A DNA stretch of 64,000 nucleotides from Hsuehochloa calcarea (taxonomy: Eukaryota; Streptophyta; Magnoliopsida; Poales; Poaceae). The first letter of the stretch is position 1; every line of letters begins with the position of its first letter. Shown here in pieces: positions 1-11,468 of the stretch. The translations under genes were made by a program, and so were the position numbers. Location: assembly GCA_036346395.1 (NCBI GenBank), contig CM070598.1, positions 3,207,517-3,271,516 on the forward strand, written 5' to 3'. Under the pieces are notes generated by a model. It was not told the DNA's origin. It was given only the letters and a program-made list of their open reading frames with translations, and searched no databases.

Positions 1-3000
1 TCTATTCAAGCATTGCAAGTTCTTGGGTATCCTCCATTTAGGTGGATTCAACGATGGGCACCACTAAAATTTGTCGTGCAAGGCATTCAGGTCATTTTAT
101 CTCTCAGCTCTTCAAGGCCTTGAATCTCTTGAAGTTTCCAAGCTACACATTTTCTTTTGTTTCAGAATCAGTTAGCCCTTGCCTAGATATTGTGTTAGTT
201 CCTTGATGTGGATGAAGATAAATGAGAGAATGCTTTTCTTGTTATTGTTGCTCAGTTAGCGTTTATCTAGAAGACCTGTCAGTTAAGTTGATCATAGTAC
301 TATTATACCCCCTTGCAGACTCCTTGACTCAGAGTTCAGATGCAAGTCATATAGTTATTTTTTAAAAAATATACTCAAGTTGACTAGGAACAATTTCATG
401 GAGAAATTAAAATAGATCCAGAAGCATTATTCTGTCAGTAGGAATAGGCTGCTATAATTTTCTTTCCGTTGCGGCATTTCTTTGGAATCTCTCAATGTCA
501 ATTGGAATACCGTCATGTTCTTCTTACCTTCATTTTTTTAGAGATGCTTACCTTCTTTAGGAGACCTAGTTATAATTATATACCTGGAAGAATTTTCCTA
601 CTACTGAAGAAGTTTGATTACTTTGGAATTTATGGATGAAATCTTTGAACAAACTCTTTGATAATTTGTGACTAATCTGACTAGATTTACCTTTGTACTC
701 AGCTTAGTCCTAAGGTTTTATACATTCAATGGATTTAACATATTAATTTATAACTTTCTGTAATAGTTTTTCCATATACTGAGTTTGAGTCCCTTTGAGC
801 TCTAACCATGCTAGATTGCTAGGCCCAGACTTAATCTTGACTGGAAAGTTCTGAGTTCTGACTTATTCCTTTCTTCACATGAGGAATTCCACTTGGCTTG
901 GAGTTTGTTTTGGCTTAGGTTATCCACTTATCCTGCACACTGAGCTTCTTGAAGCATGTGCTGAATTGAACTCAATCAGATTAAGAAACTAGAGATGACC
1001 ATGTCTTGTAGTTTCTTCCAATATACATCAGTCAATGAAACAACATATGCTTACTGTAGAGCATCCCATATCGTTTCATGTGATGACTGCCCTTGGATGC
1101 TCAGTTGAATCTATTTAAATCCTCATTTTGAACATTGTGGTGGTTCTTTAGTACATTGTTGAATTGGTTATTATATCACATCTGCTCTATGCAGTTTCTT
1201 GATTGGCTATTTTCTTGAAATGTGTTTCTGTTTGTATTGCTTGTGAGCACTGATTGTTTTTCTGCCAATGCAGAAATTATCCATGCCATTGTTATTTCTG
1301 TCTGTCACAACAACATTAAGTGGTTATTGTTCTAAGCACGATGATGAACTGAGTAGCAACACAGATGGTCCTGAGATACCTGCTGAAGCTGAATCACATG
1401 AGACGGCGTCAACTTCTGGCACAAGGTTGGTTAAGACTTAGTTGAGGAATGCTTTGCTAGAGGCTTTTCATTAAATCACACTATGCTGGTTCTGATCTTA
1501 TCCTGCCGCAATAATGAGATGAAGGTATGGAAAGAAGGTTACCTTCTCATTGTATTTGACAACGTTGTTGGTTTCTGCTTGTTTTAGGGATGTTGCTGAT
1601 GGCACAAAGGATATTGTATCAGAGAACTGGCTCGTGTTACTTTTCAGGGAACTTGAGAAACAAGGCATCACTTTGCCAGAGAGGTGACTTTTTAGTTTAT
1701 ACTAGCCTCTTTTGTTTGAATTAATCTTGTCACAGTTCATGAGTTGCACGCGTGTGCACGTTTGCTTTGTGTGTAAGTCGAGAAGTTGCATAGGATGGAG
1801 TCGTTAGGTTGCATGTGTTTGCATGTAGGTGTTAATGCTTTGTGGAATCATGCACGGTGTGGAGATGTGGCGTAGGAAAAGGTCAGGAGTTGGTTGTGCG
1901 TCTGCCTGTTGTTAGTATTAGCTTGCATGCAGCTAGCCGAGTCAGTTAGTGATCAGTAGACCGCGTCTAGACGCCGTGAGCGTGAGTTACGGATCGGGCT
2001 GTTGCCCTGAGCTGTGAGTCTTTATTTAAACAGAGAGTTGTAATACATTGAGTTTGAGGAGGAATAATAGAGAAGCACAAGAGAAAATGACGCCTGTGCA
2101 TGTTGGCAGCGTCACAAAAATATCCAGCGTGTCCGTCTTCCTCCCATACATGTGTATGTGTGTTTATCATATATGTGTGTGTCTACATCTTGAGAGAGAG
2201 GAGCTGAGTGATTCAACTCCAACACCTTTGCCATGTATGAGTAACATATACGATACTGTTAGCCTTAGGCTACCACAATAGCACAAGGATCTACAACTAT
2301 GGAACACTCCCACGCAGCATGCATGGAAAAATCTACAAGATCTTGCAATTATTTTCCTAATGCACTTCCGAATAGTAGTTAGTTATTAAAAATTACAACT
2401 TACAAGAGTTTTTTTTAAAAAAATGTGGGAACATGTAACTTTTGTTCCTGTGATCTTGTCTATGTTATCTGTGGTCAGATGCAGCTTTGTAGATTTTGAG
2501 TTTCATGTGTTCTAATGTTTTAGGAGACTTTATGTAGGCCTCCTTTAGCGTATGGCTGGCCCTGGGTAGCTAGTTGAGCTACTTTGTGGTAGTGTCAGTA
2601 TTTGGTGGCAGAAATAAACATAATAGTATATTTTTTACATGATGTTCAAACCTATCTCTATTGCCATTTATCTAGCCTTTCAAGCTGTATAGTCCTGTAT
2701 CAGGAGAGTAGTTACATGATGCGCTGTGAACTGCAAGATGCCGTATAACCGAGATTTTAACTGATGGGTGTTTCAGGCTCAATGAGGATGAACTGCGCAG
2801 ATTTTACATTGCAGCAAATGGTGACTTTTCATGCTTGCTCTCTTCAGTTAAGAAGACAATTCGTTGGAGGGAAACTTTCCACATACTTACATTGCAAGAA
2901 CTTGAGAAGTGGTCCCATTTGGTTTTTTGGCATGGATTTGACACTATGCTTCGGCCTTGTTTAGTAATCCGTCTTGGACTTGCATGCTCTAATCTAGCCC

Positions 3001-4842
3001 TTCGTGATAGACCTTGTTTTGGACAAGCAGTAGGTAATTTCTCTACCTGTTTTATCTGCCCATTCATTCATGTCCTAGATGTTCTTGATATGATAGTATT
3101 AATAATCAGTTAGAACTGGGAGGATGCATATAGTGTGTGGGCAATGGAGAATGCTTGCTACTTCTTACCTTTCTCCTGGCATGTTAATTTCCATTAGCTG
3201 CATCTTAGTTACTCGAATTTCCATTAGCAGCATCTTAGTTACTCGGACAGAAAGCATACAATCTCCCTTCAGCAAATTTTTGGTCCAATTTTTCTTACCA
3301 TTGAGAAGTCAGTAAGATTTTTTCTCCGCTTATTTACCCATTCCAGAAGTTTTCTTCTTTCTTTTCTCTGATTTCCTTGCAAAAAGAGCGGCCACTAATC
3401 AATAATATCTTTCTATGCAGTTTCTCAAATTGACCATGGTATTGTACATTTGATCAACGAAGAAGATCCTAGAATTACTGTTTTACTGGATTGCCGTGGG
3501 ATTTCTCCTTTCAGATTTCCGATGCAAATGATGAGGTCATTTATCACTATAGTTCAAGAAAACTATCCAAATCGTCTTGGGGTGTTATTTGTTGTCCGTC
3601 TTCCTCCAGTTATCAGAGTTATTGCACAGACATTTCTTCAAGTAAGATTACTATCGTGCCCTACTTGTGATCTCACGACTGCTCCTTTTATACTGTTTTC
3701 AGCTTTGCATATTTTATTAAGGTAACAAACATTGCTTGGTTATAGTTTTGCCTATTATATTAAGGTGATTTTTTCTTTCTAGTACTAAGGGTAATATATT
3801 TTGATGTTCAATTGCGTTATTGCCTAATTGGAGATGTGCCATCAAGCTGCTGTAGCATATCCAGTTTCTTTTGATCGACATGCATGCCAAATTTTGGAGA
3901 GATGCTAGCTAGGTCAACGGTACACAAATTTTCTAATCTACTGATCAAATTTGAAACTATTGTTCTTGCATGCTGAGTGTTGAACTGTAGACTTACACAA
4001 ATGCATACAATTCACATTTGAAGATATTTGTGTTTCATCCTGATGGATGTTACGTATCAAGTGGGACAAGCCAAGTATTTGAAGAGATGGCACCCTTTAC
4101 CATACTTTCCATCTGCCGATCATGAAGTTATATACTTCACTTCATATCAACTGTGGCCAGATTACCACTGGCTTTTCATGATCTTGTTTAGTTAGTGGGG
4201 GCAAGATTCATGACGACTGCTTGGAATTTGACAACTCGTATAACCTTCCTCAACGTTTGGTTTGATGCCAAATTTTACAGTCACGCTCTCGGTTAGAACT
4301 TGAGATTTGTAGCCACGTTTGGCTTAATTTGTCATAAAAAATGGGGCATTCATTTTGTAACACAAGCCCAGAGGAAGCTGGCTACAATCCAGAATGAGCA
4401 TTAGTAATGACTGTTATGATAAACAATTATGCCCTGCTGGATCGCAGCATCTTATGGTACTTACTTTTTCCTTTTAAAATTCTCTGCAGGTCCTGAAACC
4501 ATCCACAAAGCAGAAGTTGTGTTTCGAGGGAGAATCATACAAGAAGACATTAGCCGAGTTCTTGCAGGTTGTACCAGCTTTTCTTGGTGGTAAATGCAGC
4601 TGCTCGCGATGTGAGAAGCCTCGTGATAGTTCAGTAATTCGGGCAGGGGAGGGGAGCAAGAGCCAACCTCGCCAAATCAGCATTGACGATGGATCACCAA
4701 TCACAAACATGGACTTTGATGAGACGGCGCTTCCATCCCTTATAGCTGCGAGAACGCCATAAGGGCCGCGATAATTGGTCTGCTGATGGTGTGGATCTTC
4801 GTTGCATTCCTCGCTGGGATGAACGACCCGCAGGCCCCCTGA
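1..4842 (+). CDS. CRAL-TRIO/SEC14-like protein, 5' end outside window
   Basis: This is a multi-exon gene for a SEC14-type lipid-binding protein. Exons that join in phase with GT..AG borders are 1-90 (partial), 1274-1425, 1588-1683, 2777-3033, 3421-3641 and 4490-4842. The exon at 2777 reads LNEDELRRFYIAANGDF, resembling the helical CRAL-TRIO N-terminal domain. The exon at 3421 carries the lipid-binding core (ITVLLDCRGISPFRF, QENYPNRLGVLFVVRLPP). The last exon has a Cys-rich CSCSRC patch and an acidic tail. The frame that starts at about 4732 reads YSCENAIRAAIIGLLMVW and ends at TGA 4840-4842, a C-terminal membrane anchor. The upstream frame instead hits TAA at 4760-4762, because the last exon is 353 nt long, one or two bases out of phase. 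Family known: phosphatidylinositol/phosphatidylcholine transfer. Inferred: a membrane-tethered form. The family call is confident; the paralogue is not resolved. Confidence 0.85.
1741..2281. repeat. LTR-like insertion in an intron of the SEC14-like gene
   Basis: This intron block differs in composition from its surroundings. It has a TATA-like tttatttaaa near 2021, followed by an untranslated-leader-like gttgtaatacattgag stretch ending in a purine-rich gaggaggaataatagagaag, and TG-rich stretches with ATATGTGTGTGT. This layout is typical of a solo LTR. I could not find TG..CA ends with a matching target-site duplication, so the borders are approximate and the class is a guess. Confidence 0.3.
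3186..3245 (+). repeat. two-copy 30-bp tandem repeat in an intron
   Basis: Two copies of a 30-bp unit (aatttccattagc..gcatcttagttactcg) lie head to tail at 3186-3215 and 3216-3245 with one or two differences. They sit between exons 2777-3033 and 3421-3641 of the SEC14-like gene and have no visible function. Confidence 0.85.
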
Positions 4843-5389
4843 AGCTCTTGGCATATTTAGCCATGTGTGTCAAGGGTTACAGAACTGCCTGCTCACTTGA
4901 AGCAGCACTTGGACAGAGGTTGTCAGTAGCGTAGCATTACCATATATGTTGTTGCTAGGTGTTGTTTTTCTTGGCAGTTTTTCGGGGTGTCCTCACATAG
5001 TGCTCCGGCTGCCAAGATTTTAGTGCAGATGAATAAATTTGTGTGTGTTTGGCGATATAATGTTTCGCAGTGCAATCGAGGCAAGTCTGTTTGTACCACA
5101 CATGTTCGTCTTTTGCAGTTTATATGATGTTATTATCGGCTACTGTTTTTTCTTGTCAGCCTACTTCGACCGTGAGTCTTCGTACTGCCAAGATCGTTGT
5201 TAGTGCGGGTAAAAATCACGTGTTTCTGGCAGTTGTAACGTTTCACGGTTCACAGACTCCGGCAATTTAGTGGTCTGTTAGCTTTAGCCATTCTGAGCCC
5301 GGCCCATGAGGTGAGTAGATGCACCGCGTGGTGAAATGTGAAAGCATTACTGCACACAGTTGTACCCAGTGTTTTACTTGCCAGTTATA
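4843..5389 (+). other. 3' UTR of the SEC14-like gene and short intergenic spacer
   Basis: No conserved coding sequence is visible. The first few hundred bases after the stop at 4842 are T-rich and probably the 3' UTR. The spacer to the next gene is then only a few hundred bases, so the promoter of the CCHC gene must lie here. Confidence 0.5.
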
Positions 5390-6068
5390 GAGAAGCGCAT
5401 TCCTCCTAGCTGCTGCTGCTCTTCGCCACCGCCACCACCGCGTTGGCCTCCTCCCCTGCGATTGAAATTAGGGTTCGTGCCCGCGCCGTGGAGCGCCATT
5501 CCGGCTGATCCGCGTGTCCCCGCCGGCTCGCTAGGGTTCGCCCTCTCTCCAGCTCAGTTCACGGTTCGGATTTCGTGGTTCGATTTTCACCACCTTTTCC
5601 CCTCCTAATCTGAGTGCTTTTGGTTGCGATGAGTCCTCGGATGCCATTGCTGGCGAGCCTTTTGTTGTAGTGTTTCCTCGTCTTGGGTTATATACGAAAT
5701 ATTGGGAGTTATTGTTGCTCGGTAAGATCAGGGTTTTGGTTGGGATCGAGCAAAGGTTAGGAAAAAGAGATTTTTTTTAAAGAAAAAATTATTATGAAGG
5801 TCTACGTTCAGTGTTCTCGTTGTCCCTTACTTGCCGATTGCTGATCCAGGCTGTTTGTTGGGATGGAGATCAGTGCAAAAGAATCCACCCCCTCTCAGGA
5901 AGGGTAGATTCTAAGTTCTGTAGAGTGGTATTTATTTCTGTTACTAGAGCTTTGCTAGAAACGAGATAAAGTAAGCAGGGAGAAACATTTGGATTCCCAT
6001 TACCTGGTGTGATTGTGATTTTGCCACTCTTTTTCCCCTGAAGGTATTTGGAGTCTGATCAGGTTTGG
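5390..6068 (+). other. likely 5' UTR and leader intron of the CCHC gene
   Basis: Bases 5390-5620 are CT/GC-rich (gctgctgctcttcgccaccg, then ttagggttcgtgcccgcgcc), the usual look of a plant untranslated first exon. A T-rich stretch then runs to the coding exon at 6069. I infer a noncoding first exon plus a leader intron. Exact splice sites were not assigned. Confidence 0.45.
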
Positions 6069-6080
6069 ATGAGTCCATCA

Positions 6081-6114
<34 letters not shown>

Positions 6115-8512
6115 CTCACAGCCGGAGCAGAAGCCGAAGCCCTCGGCGAGATAGGCTGCGTAGTGAGCGTGCATCTCGTCACAGCCGCAGCCCACCCCGT
6201 CGCAGAGAGCGTCTTGGCCACAGGTGTGCACCAAGTGATGCGTTTTGCTATGGAGCTTGCTTGCAAATGATGCTATACTGACATAGTTTTGCATTGGCTG
6301 TTTATGTTACCTGAATGATTCACTGGAATGCCAATATCAGCACTGAGTTCACACAGAAAGTTGTATTTTGGTTCTCCATCCAGTAGTGTATATATTGCCC
6401 GCCCTTCTGCACTATAGTTTGCTTATGGACACATCGAAGTTAGCACCACTGTGGAAAAAAGAATTATCAATCAACAGTTGAATTTTTGTCATGGAAGTCT
6501 CAGGATATCTGTGTGGCAAACAGTTGTTCTCGTAGGTCAAGTGGTGTTGGAGACGGATGTCGCCATTCTTTTTAATAGGTTTTGGTTATGAGTAACATTG
6601 TCCCAATAGCTCTGCCATAAATAAACCATGCAGAGAAGCACGTATATCGAGGGATATCAGCCCAAAATGTTTCTTAAAAAAGGAAAAACCCTGACGGCTA
6701 GTTCACAATTAATTTAAGGCATTATTTTCCCTTGTTTCTCTGTGTCTCATTTTGCACGAGATATATGGAGGCTGGAGGTTAGTTTTGTTCCAGAAGAATA
6801 AATTTTGGTCTTTTGCCATTCTTTGTTCCTTTTTTCTTCACCAGCAGTGACTACAGTAAAAACTGATTGTCGCATGAATTATCCAGCCTGAGGTTAGATT
6901 CAGGAAATACTAGTTTATTTTCATGAAGAATATTATGGGCTATGTTCATGGGGGTATTTAGGATTTCTTCAAACATTTAAAGCGAGACCATTTTTTCATG
7001 TGAAAATTGCACTTCTATCTGCGTATGGTTGGAATATAGAAAACTGGAACTATGAATCAGCTGGAGTCTGGAGAAGTCCTTAATTGCATATCATTGTTTC
7101 TATCAGTAGAGTTTGCTAAAGAATTGTTAGATATGGTACAATTTGAACCAGTGGTACTAACTAAATTTTGGGTTACTCCTAAGCAAGAAATCATTATCCA
7201 CGGAAACCTGGCATTTTGTATGGTCTTGCTCTGGTATCAATTTGTGAAACAAGTTAAGCTCGGCATCAGGAAGTATGAAATGTAATAACTGTGTTGTTCC
7301 TAAAATACCATAATCCATAACAGCGCCCTCACTGAACTGTATTATATTTGTTGCGACCGGCACATGAGCAATAGTAGTTTCACCAAGCCTTGTTCTTTCT
7401 AAAGCATGCATGATCAGCTGGGCATCATTCATTTACCCTAGCGCACTACATTTACCAAGGTGAATGCTAGTACTTAATAATTTGAGTCTAAAATGACATC
7501 AAAGATCGGAACCCCAATTATTAAGTATGAATGCGCATACACCATGGGGTTCCACTGGAAAAAGAAATTAGTCCTATCATTTATCAAGCTATGCTATTTT
7601 TTAGGGAAACATGCTCTTTTAACATAGTTACGCAAATGTGTTACTTTTGTTTATTGCAATATTATCTGTCAGCCTCTCACGGAAAAACCCTTGTTAACAT
7701 GAATGATTTTCCAGGGAGCTTATATGCAAGAATTGCAGACGGCCTGGCCACTTTGCTAGGGATTGCCCATCTGCTGCTACCTGCAATAACTGTAACCTTC
7801 CAGGGTAAAATGACCTGCAACACTCTCTTAATGTAGTTGTACTCATTTCATTTTTGTGGGAATCAGGATGCAGTTATCTTTTATGGTTGTGCGCTTATTG
7901 TTAGCTGGCTCATTTTCTTCTAATTTCTGCTAGATGCTATCTTTCATTCGTCATAAATTTATTGAAAAATTTGGGCATAAACTTTTATTATTATTTTGAC
8001 AGCCACTTCGCAGCAGAATGCACTTCTAAAACTGTTTGCTGGAACTGCAAGAAGTCTGGACACATTGCTAGTGAATGCAAGAATGAGGCTCTGTGCCACT
8101 CCTGCAATAAGACAGGTCATCTGGCACGTGATTGCCCCAGTTCAGGATCTAATGTTAAGATATGCAACAACTGCTTTAAGCCAGGTCATATTGCTGTTGA
8201 CTGTACCAATGACCGGGCCTGCAACAACTGCCGTCAGCCTGGGCACATAGCGCGGGAGTGCAAAAATGAACCTGTTTGCAACCTGTGCAATGTCTCTGGG
8301 CATGTTGCTCGCAGCTGTCCAAAGACGACTCTGGCTTCAGAGATACAGGGCGGTCCTTTCTGTGACATCATCTGCGCGCATGTGCGTGGACAGAGCACAT
8401 CAGCCGCAACTGCATGGCAACCGTCATCTGCGACACCTGCGGTGGGAGGGGTCACATGTCGTACGAGTGCCCGTCGGCCAGGATATTTGATCGTGGGCTC
8501 CGCAGGTTCTGA
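6069..8512 (+). CDS. RS-rich CCHC zinc-knuckle (CNBP-like) RNA-binding protein
   Basis: Three exons join in phase: 6069-6223, 7715-7804 and 8003-8512. The start is the ATG at 6069 (MSPSRSRSRS); an upstream in-frame ATG at 6048 is also possible. Exon 1 encodes an Arg/Ser repeat domain of about 50 residues. Exons 2 and 3 encode a row of C-x2-C-x4-H-x4-C knuckles: CKNCRRPGHFARDC, CNNCNLPGHFAAEC, CWNCKKSGHIASEC, CHSCNKTGHLARDC, CNNCFKPGHIAVDC, CNNCRQPGHIAREC and CNLCNVSGHVARSC. Family known: single-stranded nucleic-acid binding. The RS domain suggests a nuclear or splicing-linked role (inference). At about 8373-8381 one base is missing (20 nt, not 21, between a knuckle Cys and its His). The frame used upstream therefore reads junk and runs on to a stop at 8562-8564. 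The shifted frame recovers CDTCGGRGHMSYEC and a natural stop at 8510-8512. Confidence 0.85.
6224..7714 (+). other. large intron of the CCHC gene
   Basis: This AT-rich intron of about 1.5 kb lies between donor CAG/GTGTGC at 6224 and acceptor ttttccag ending at 7714. Short open frames inside show no recognisable protein. I see no clear transposon ends. Confidence 0.7.
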
Positions 8513-8564
8513 TAACAGTTTGCCAGGATATGTGATCATGGGTTCTGCTGGTTCTTATGGTTGA
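8478..8564 (+). repeat. 45-bp imperfect tandem duplication at the 3' end of the CCHC gene
   Basis: Units starting at 8478 and 8523 share ccaggatat.tgatc.tgggtt/ct...gc.ggttct. The first unit holds the natural stop codon (8510-8512) and the second lies in the 3' UTR. In the frameshifted reading both units are translated, as RPGYLIVGSAGSDNS and LPGYVIMGSAGSYG. Confidence 0.75.
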
Positions 8565-9387
8565 ATTTCGCCTTGTTTCATTGATTCCAGTTTAGATAGC
8601 CTGCTTGACAATACTGAAATGGTTTTTAGTACTTTTTTGCTCCCTGGGAGTTGAGGGATGATCCTGTAGGATGTATTTGGGTGAAACTTCTGGTCATTTT
8701 AATCAGGATATAGCCTTTTGTGGGCACAAACTGCTGTACCGTCCCAAGCAAAATTTGTTCACATAAACTGCTTTGGTAGGCCAGGTTAGATGCCCGTATT
8801 ATCACTGTTATGAACTAGTATTTCAACTCTTTTTACTCCTTGATCAGCTTAGCCTTTACAGCTTCTCAATTACCATGGTGATTCTTTCCATTGCTGCTTA
8901 GCCTTTCTTGATGAAGAAAAGCTTGGCTTCTCTCTATCAACCTGTTGAATGTCTCAAGGGGCAAGTTGCATGTTGCTTGTTTCACATCTACCAGCAGCAG
9001 GAATGCAGGACTGGCATTGGGCTGGTGAGATGAAACATCGGAGCACTTCGAGAGAGGGGAAATGACTGCACAGGCACACGGTTGAGATAGAGCTACTCTG
9101 ACGACATCTCCAAAGCATCAATCAGACATGCAGATGCGACGGCAGCAATGTCAGTCATGCTGAACTGAGTATGAAACGCTACATGGTGGATGCATCTTTC
9201 TTGCTCGAGCATCCGAGTGACAACGCAGGCATACCGAATAGATGGCTTCCAAGAATGAAAATGTCTAGCGTGGAATGTCACTACGCCGAAGATCAGATGC
9301 TGCGATTCTTCCTGTCGTGGTCTAGTTGCAGTTTGGCGTGGCGATATTTGTTCATGTAAGAACTATTTAATTCAAAGAAGAAGAAAA
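8565..9387. other. intergenic, nothing recognisable
   Basis: This is the 3' flank of the CCHC gene. Short open frames around 9093-9359 on both strands overlap each other and match nothing I recognise. Confidence 0.5.
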
Positions 9388-9442
9388 GTGTCGTGGTGTA
9401 GTTGGTAACTGAAGGTCTCCGCTTCGAGTCCGGGCGACGCCA
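9388..9442 (+). pseudogene. tRNA-like relic lacking the anticodon arm
   Basis: The stretch has an A-box-like tggtgtagttggtaac, close to plant tRNA-Val, and a T-arm/B-box-like ggtctccgcttcgagtccgg ending in gacgcca. The outer bases (gtgtcg and cgacgc) can pair as an acceptor stem with one G:U. Only about 55 nt separate the ends, so the anticodon arm is missing. It is either a decayed tRNA or the head of a tRNA-derived SINE. It is not a functional tRNA. Confidence 0.4.
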
Positions 9443-9860
9443 CTCCACTTTATAAAATTTCTATATCCTTTTGTCCCACAGTTGCATTGCCCACAGGCAC
9501 AGGTAAACTTGAAATTCTATCCAAGAAAAACATATTTATTATCTTTATGCTGAATTACTCAAGTACCCAACATCTTTCGGTCAACTAGATGAAACTTAAC
9601 AATTTTACCAAATCTTTCAGTCAGGACCAGTGAGAACTGATAAAATATCAATTATTTATACTGTAACGCGAATGGGCACAACAACAAATTACATGATAGA
9701 ACCAAATCTTCATGGTTTTCTGGAGGAAGCCATGAAGATCTTTTACAGAAACAAACACACAAATTCATCAAGCAGTCTCACACCACCGAATTTATAGTGA
9801 AAAAAAATCGACAATAGGAAAGTCCATATTGCATGATCGTGAAAAGGCATGGTCATATGC

Positions 9861-11152
9861 CTAGTGTGCTTTATCTTTGAACACATCAAGACTCACTTCA
9901 TTAGCATCAGTAGCCTGCAGTTCCACCTGAATGCCGTCGAGCTCCCTCTTGAATCGGTCGTTCGAGCTCGCGTACAGCATCTTGCTCCTTATCTTTGCAC
10001 TGTCTGGGGACCTTTCAATTCAGGCGCAACACATCTCATTAGTAAGCAGCCTTACTGTAGAGTAATCATGGAATATACAAGGAAAAAAACACACAGAGCA
10101 ATACCACAAGACATAGAATATCCTGCTCTTTGGTACATCCTCTGCAGTAGTGAAGTCGAAGTCATAGACTGCAAATCGGCAGTCTTCTGCAGGAAGACTG
10201 CTCGCGAAATCCTCGTAGCTTGCTGTGCGCTCCCCAACTTTCTCCACAACGATCTCTTTCATCTGGCTATCCATCTTGTAAGTTATGAAACGGTGCAGCC
10301 TCTTGGACTTCAGTTCGATGAACTTCAGTTTACACTCATCATTCACTGCAACTCCTGATACTGCGTTTGCCTGTGTGCATGATTAACATCATGTGAAGAA
10401 ATTTACAAATCCTCGTAGTTACACAGGTAACAACAACGTCGACTCTCTGTTTGAACAACAACATAAACTCGTGTGAACTTAGAATTCAAGGGACGCAGTT
10501 GCCCTTACTTCTTCTGTATGGCTGTCAATTGCCACTTACATTCTAAATCAGGCTACTCAGATACCACTAGATCATTATACTTCTTAATTTGTTAATGTTC
10601 AAAAGGGATTACTTGTTCTCTCAATCTGACGGGTATTTCTCCGAGACAAAAACTAGAGTTTAATTGGTGGCAACTTATGGTCCGTGGCTAAGTGGTAGTG
10701 CCACTGCTAACCCTACAGATTTACACCAAAATAATCAATAATATGCAACAGCAGATACTTACTTTCCCACTCTCACCATCATACTGCACAATTTCAGAAA
10801 GGCTAACTGGCAGATGTATGGTGTAAGCTCAGCATGCAATCCAGGCACAGATCAACAGAGATTCCATGGCTAATCGATCTTATATAACCTGGATCTAACA
10901 ATTTAGAGCTCAGACGGTAGAAAGCCTAAGAATTACCCCCCGCAAACACAAAGTATTCCTATAACCACGGATCCAGAGTCAGGTATCACTCCTCACTCTT
11001 CAGCTGGCACTTGTCAAATTCCCTGCTACCTAAATCTAACATCCTGTCAATCTTATCTACTTGTTTTGCTCATCTGAAGACCAAATACATGTTTCACTCA
11101 AGAGAAGCACTCCCGATTCACGAGAAAAACTGTTAGTTTCTCATGATCCGGT

Positions 11153-11186
<34 letters not shown>

Positions 11187-11468
11187 CTTTAACCGAGAAA
11201 GAAATTCCACCAAGGAAAGCAAGAAACAACCGACGCACAACCGGAGCGGCGTCAATTTCCCCTGACCCCAGTTCGATCCCAACCGTCCTAAGCGTACTAT
11301 TTCGCTACCGCGACAAGAACAAGAACCCACCGCACGCCCCCCAAGACTACAGGGAAATTAGCCCCGGAAAGCAAGGAAACCAAGAACTTCGCACCGATCT
11401 GCGAAACATCCGGTAAAATCGAAAGCGTAAGAAGACAGATACGGGAGCAGAGGAGGCGGCCGTACCAT
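9861..11468 (-). CDS. actin-depolymerizing factor (ADF/cofilin), 139 aa
   Basis: The coding exons on the minus strand are 11466-11468 (ATG only, donor GTACGG), 10105-10370 and 9861-10011, giving exactly 420 nt and 139 residues, the normal plant ADF length. A first coding exon holding just the Met codon is a hallmark of plant ADF genes. Exon 2 begins ANAVSGVAVNDECKLKF, with the regulatory N-terminal Ser region, and contains EDCRFAVYDFDF. Exon 3 reads SPDSAKIRSKMLYASSNDRF, the long actin-binding helix, followed by RELDGIQVELQATDANE. Family known: binds G- and F-actin, severs and depolymerises filaments in the cytoplasm. The frame is intact. A second ADF gene lies about 0.9 kb upstream on the same strand, indicating tandem duplication. 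Intron 1 is about 1.1 kb long and contains a GA microsatellite. Confidence 0.93.
11160..11186. repeat. (GA)n microsatellite in ADF intron 1
   Basis: About 13 AG dinucleotides run without interruption inside the first intron of the 139-aa ADF gene, roughly 300 bp downstream of its start codon on the minus strand. Confidence 0.95.

Noticed and set aside
6078..6294. Minus-strand frames antisense to the RS domain (Cys/Ser- and Ala/Pro-repeat proteins)
   Set aside because: They are mirror images of the plus-strand AGCAGG repeats; the plus frame splices in phase to a conserved CCHC protein.
10681..10720. A-box-like tggctaagtggt suggesting a tRNA
   Set aside because: No B-box, no cloverleaf and no acceptor pairing nearby; chance match in an ADF intron.
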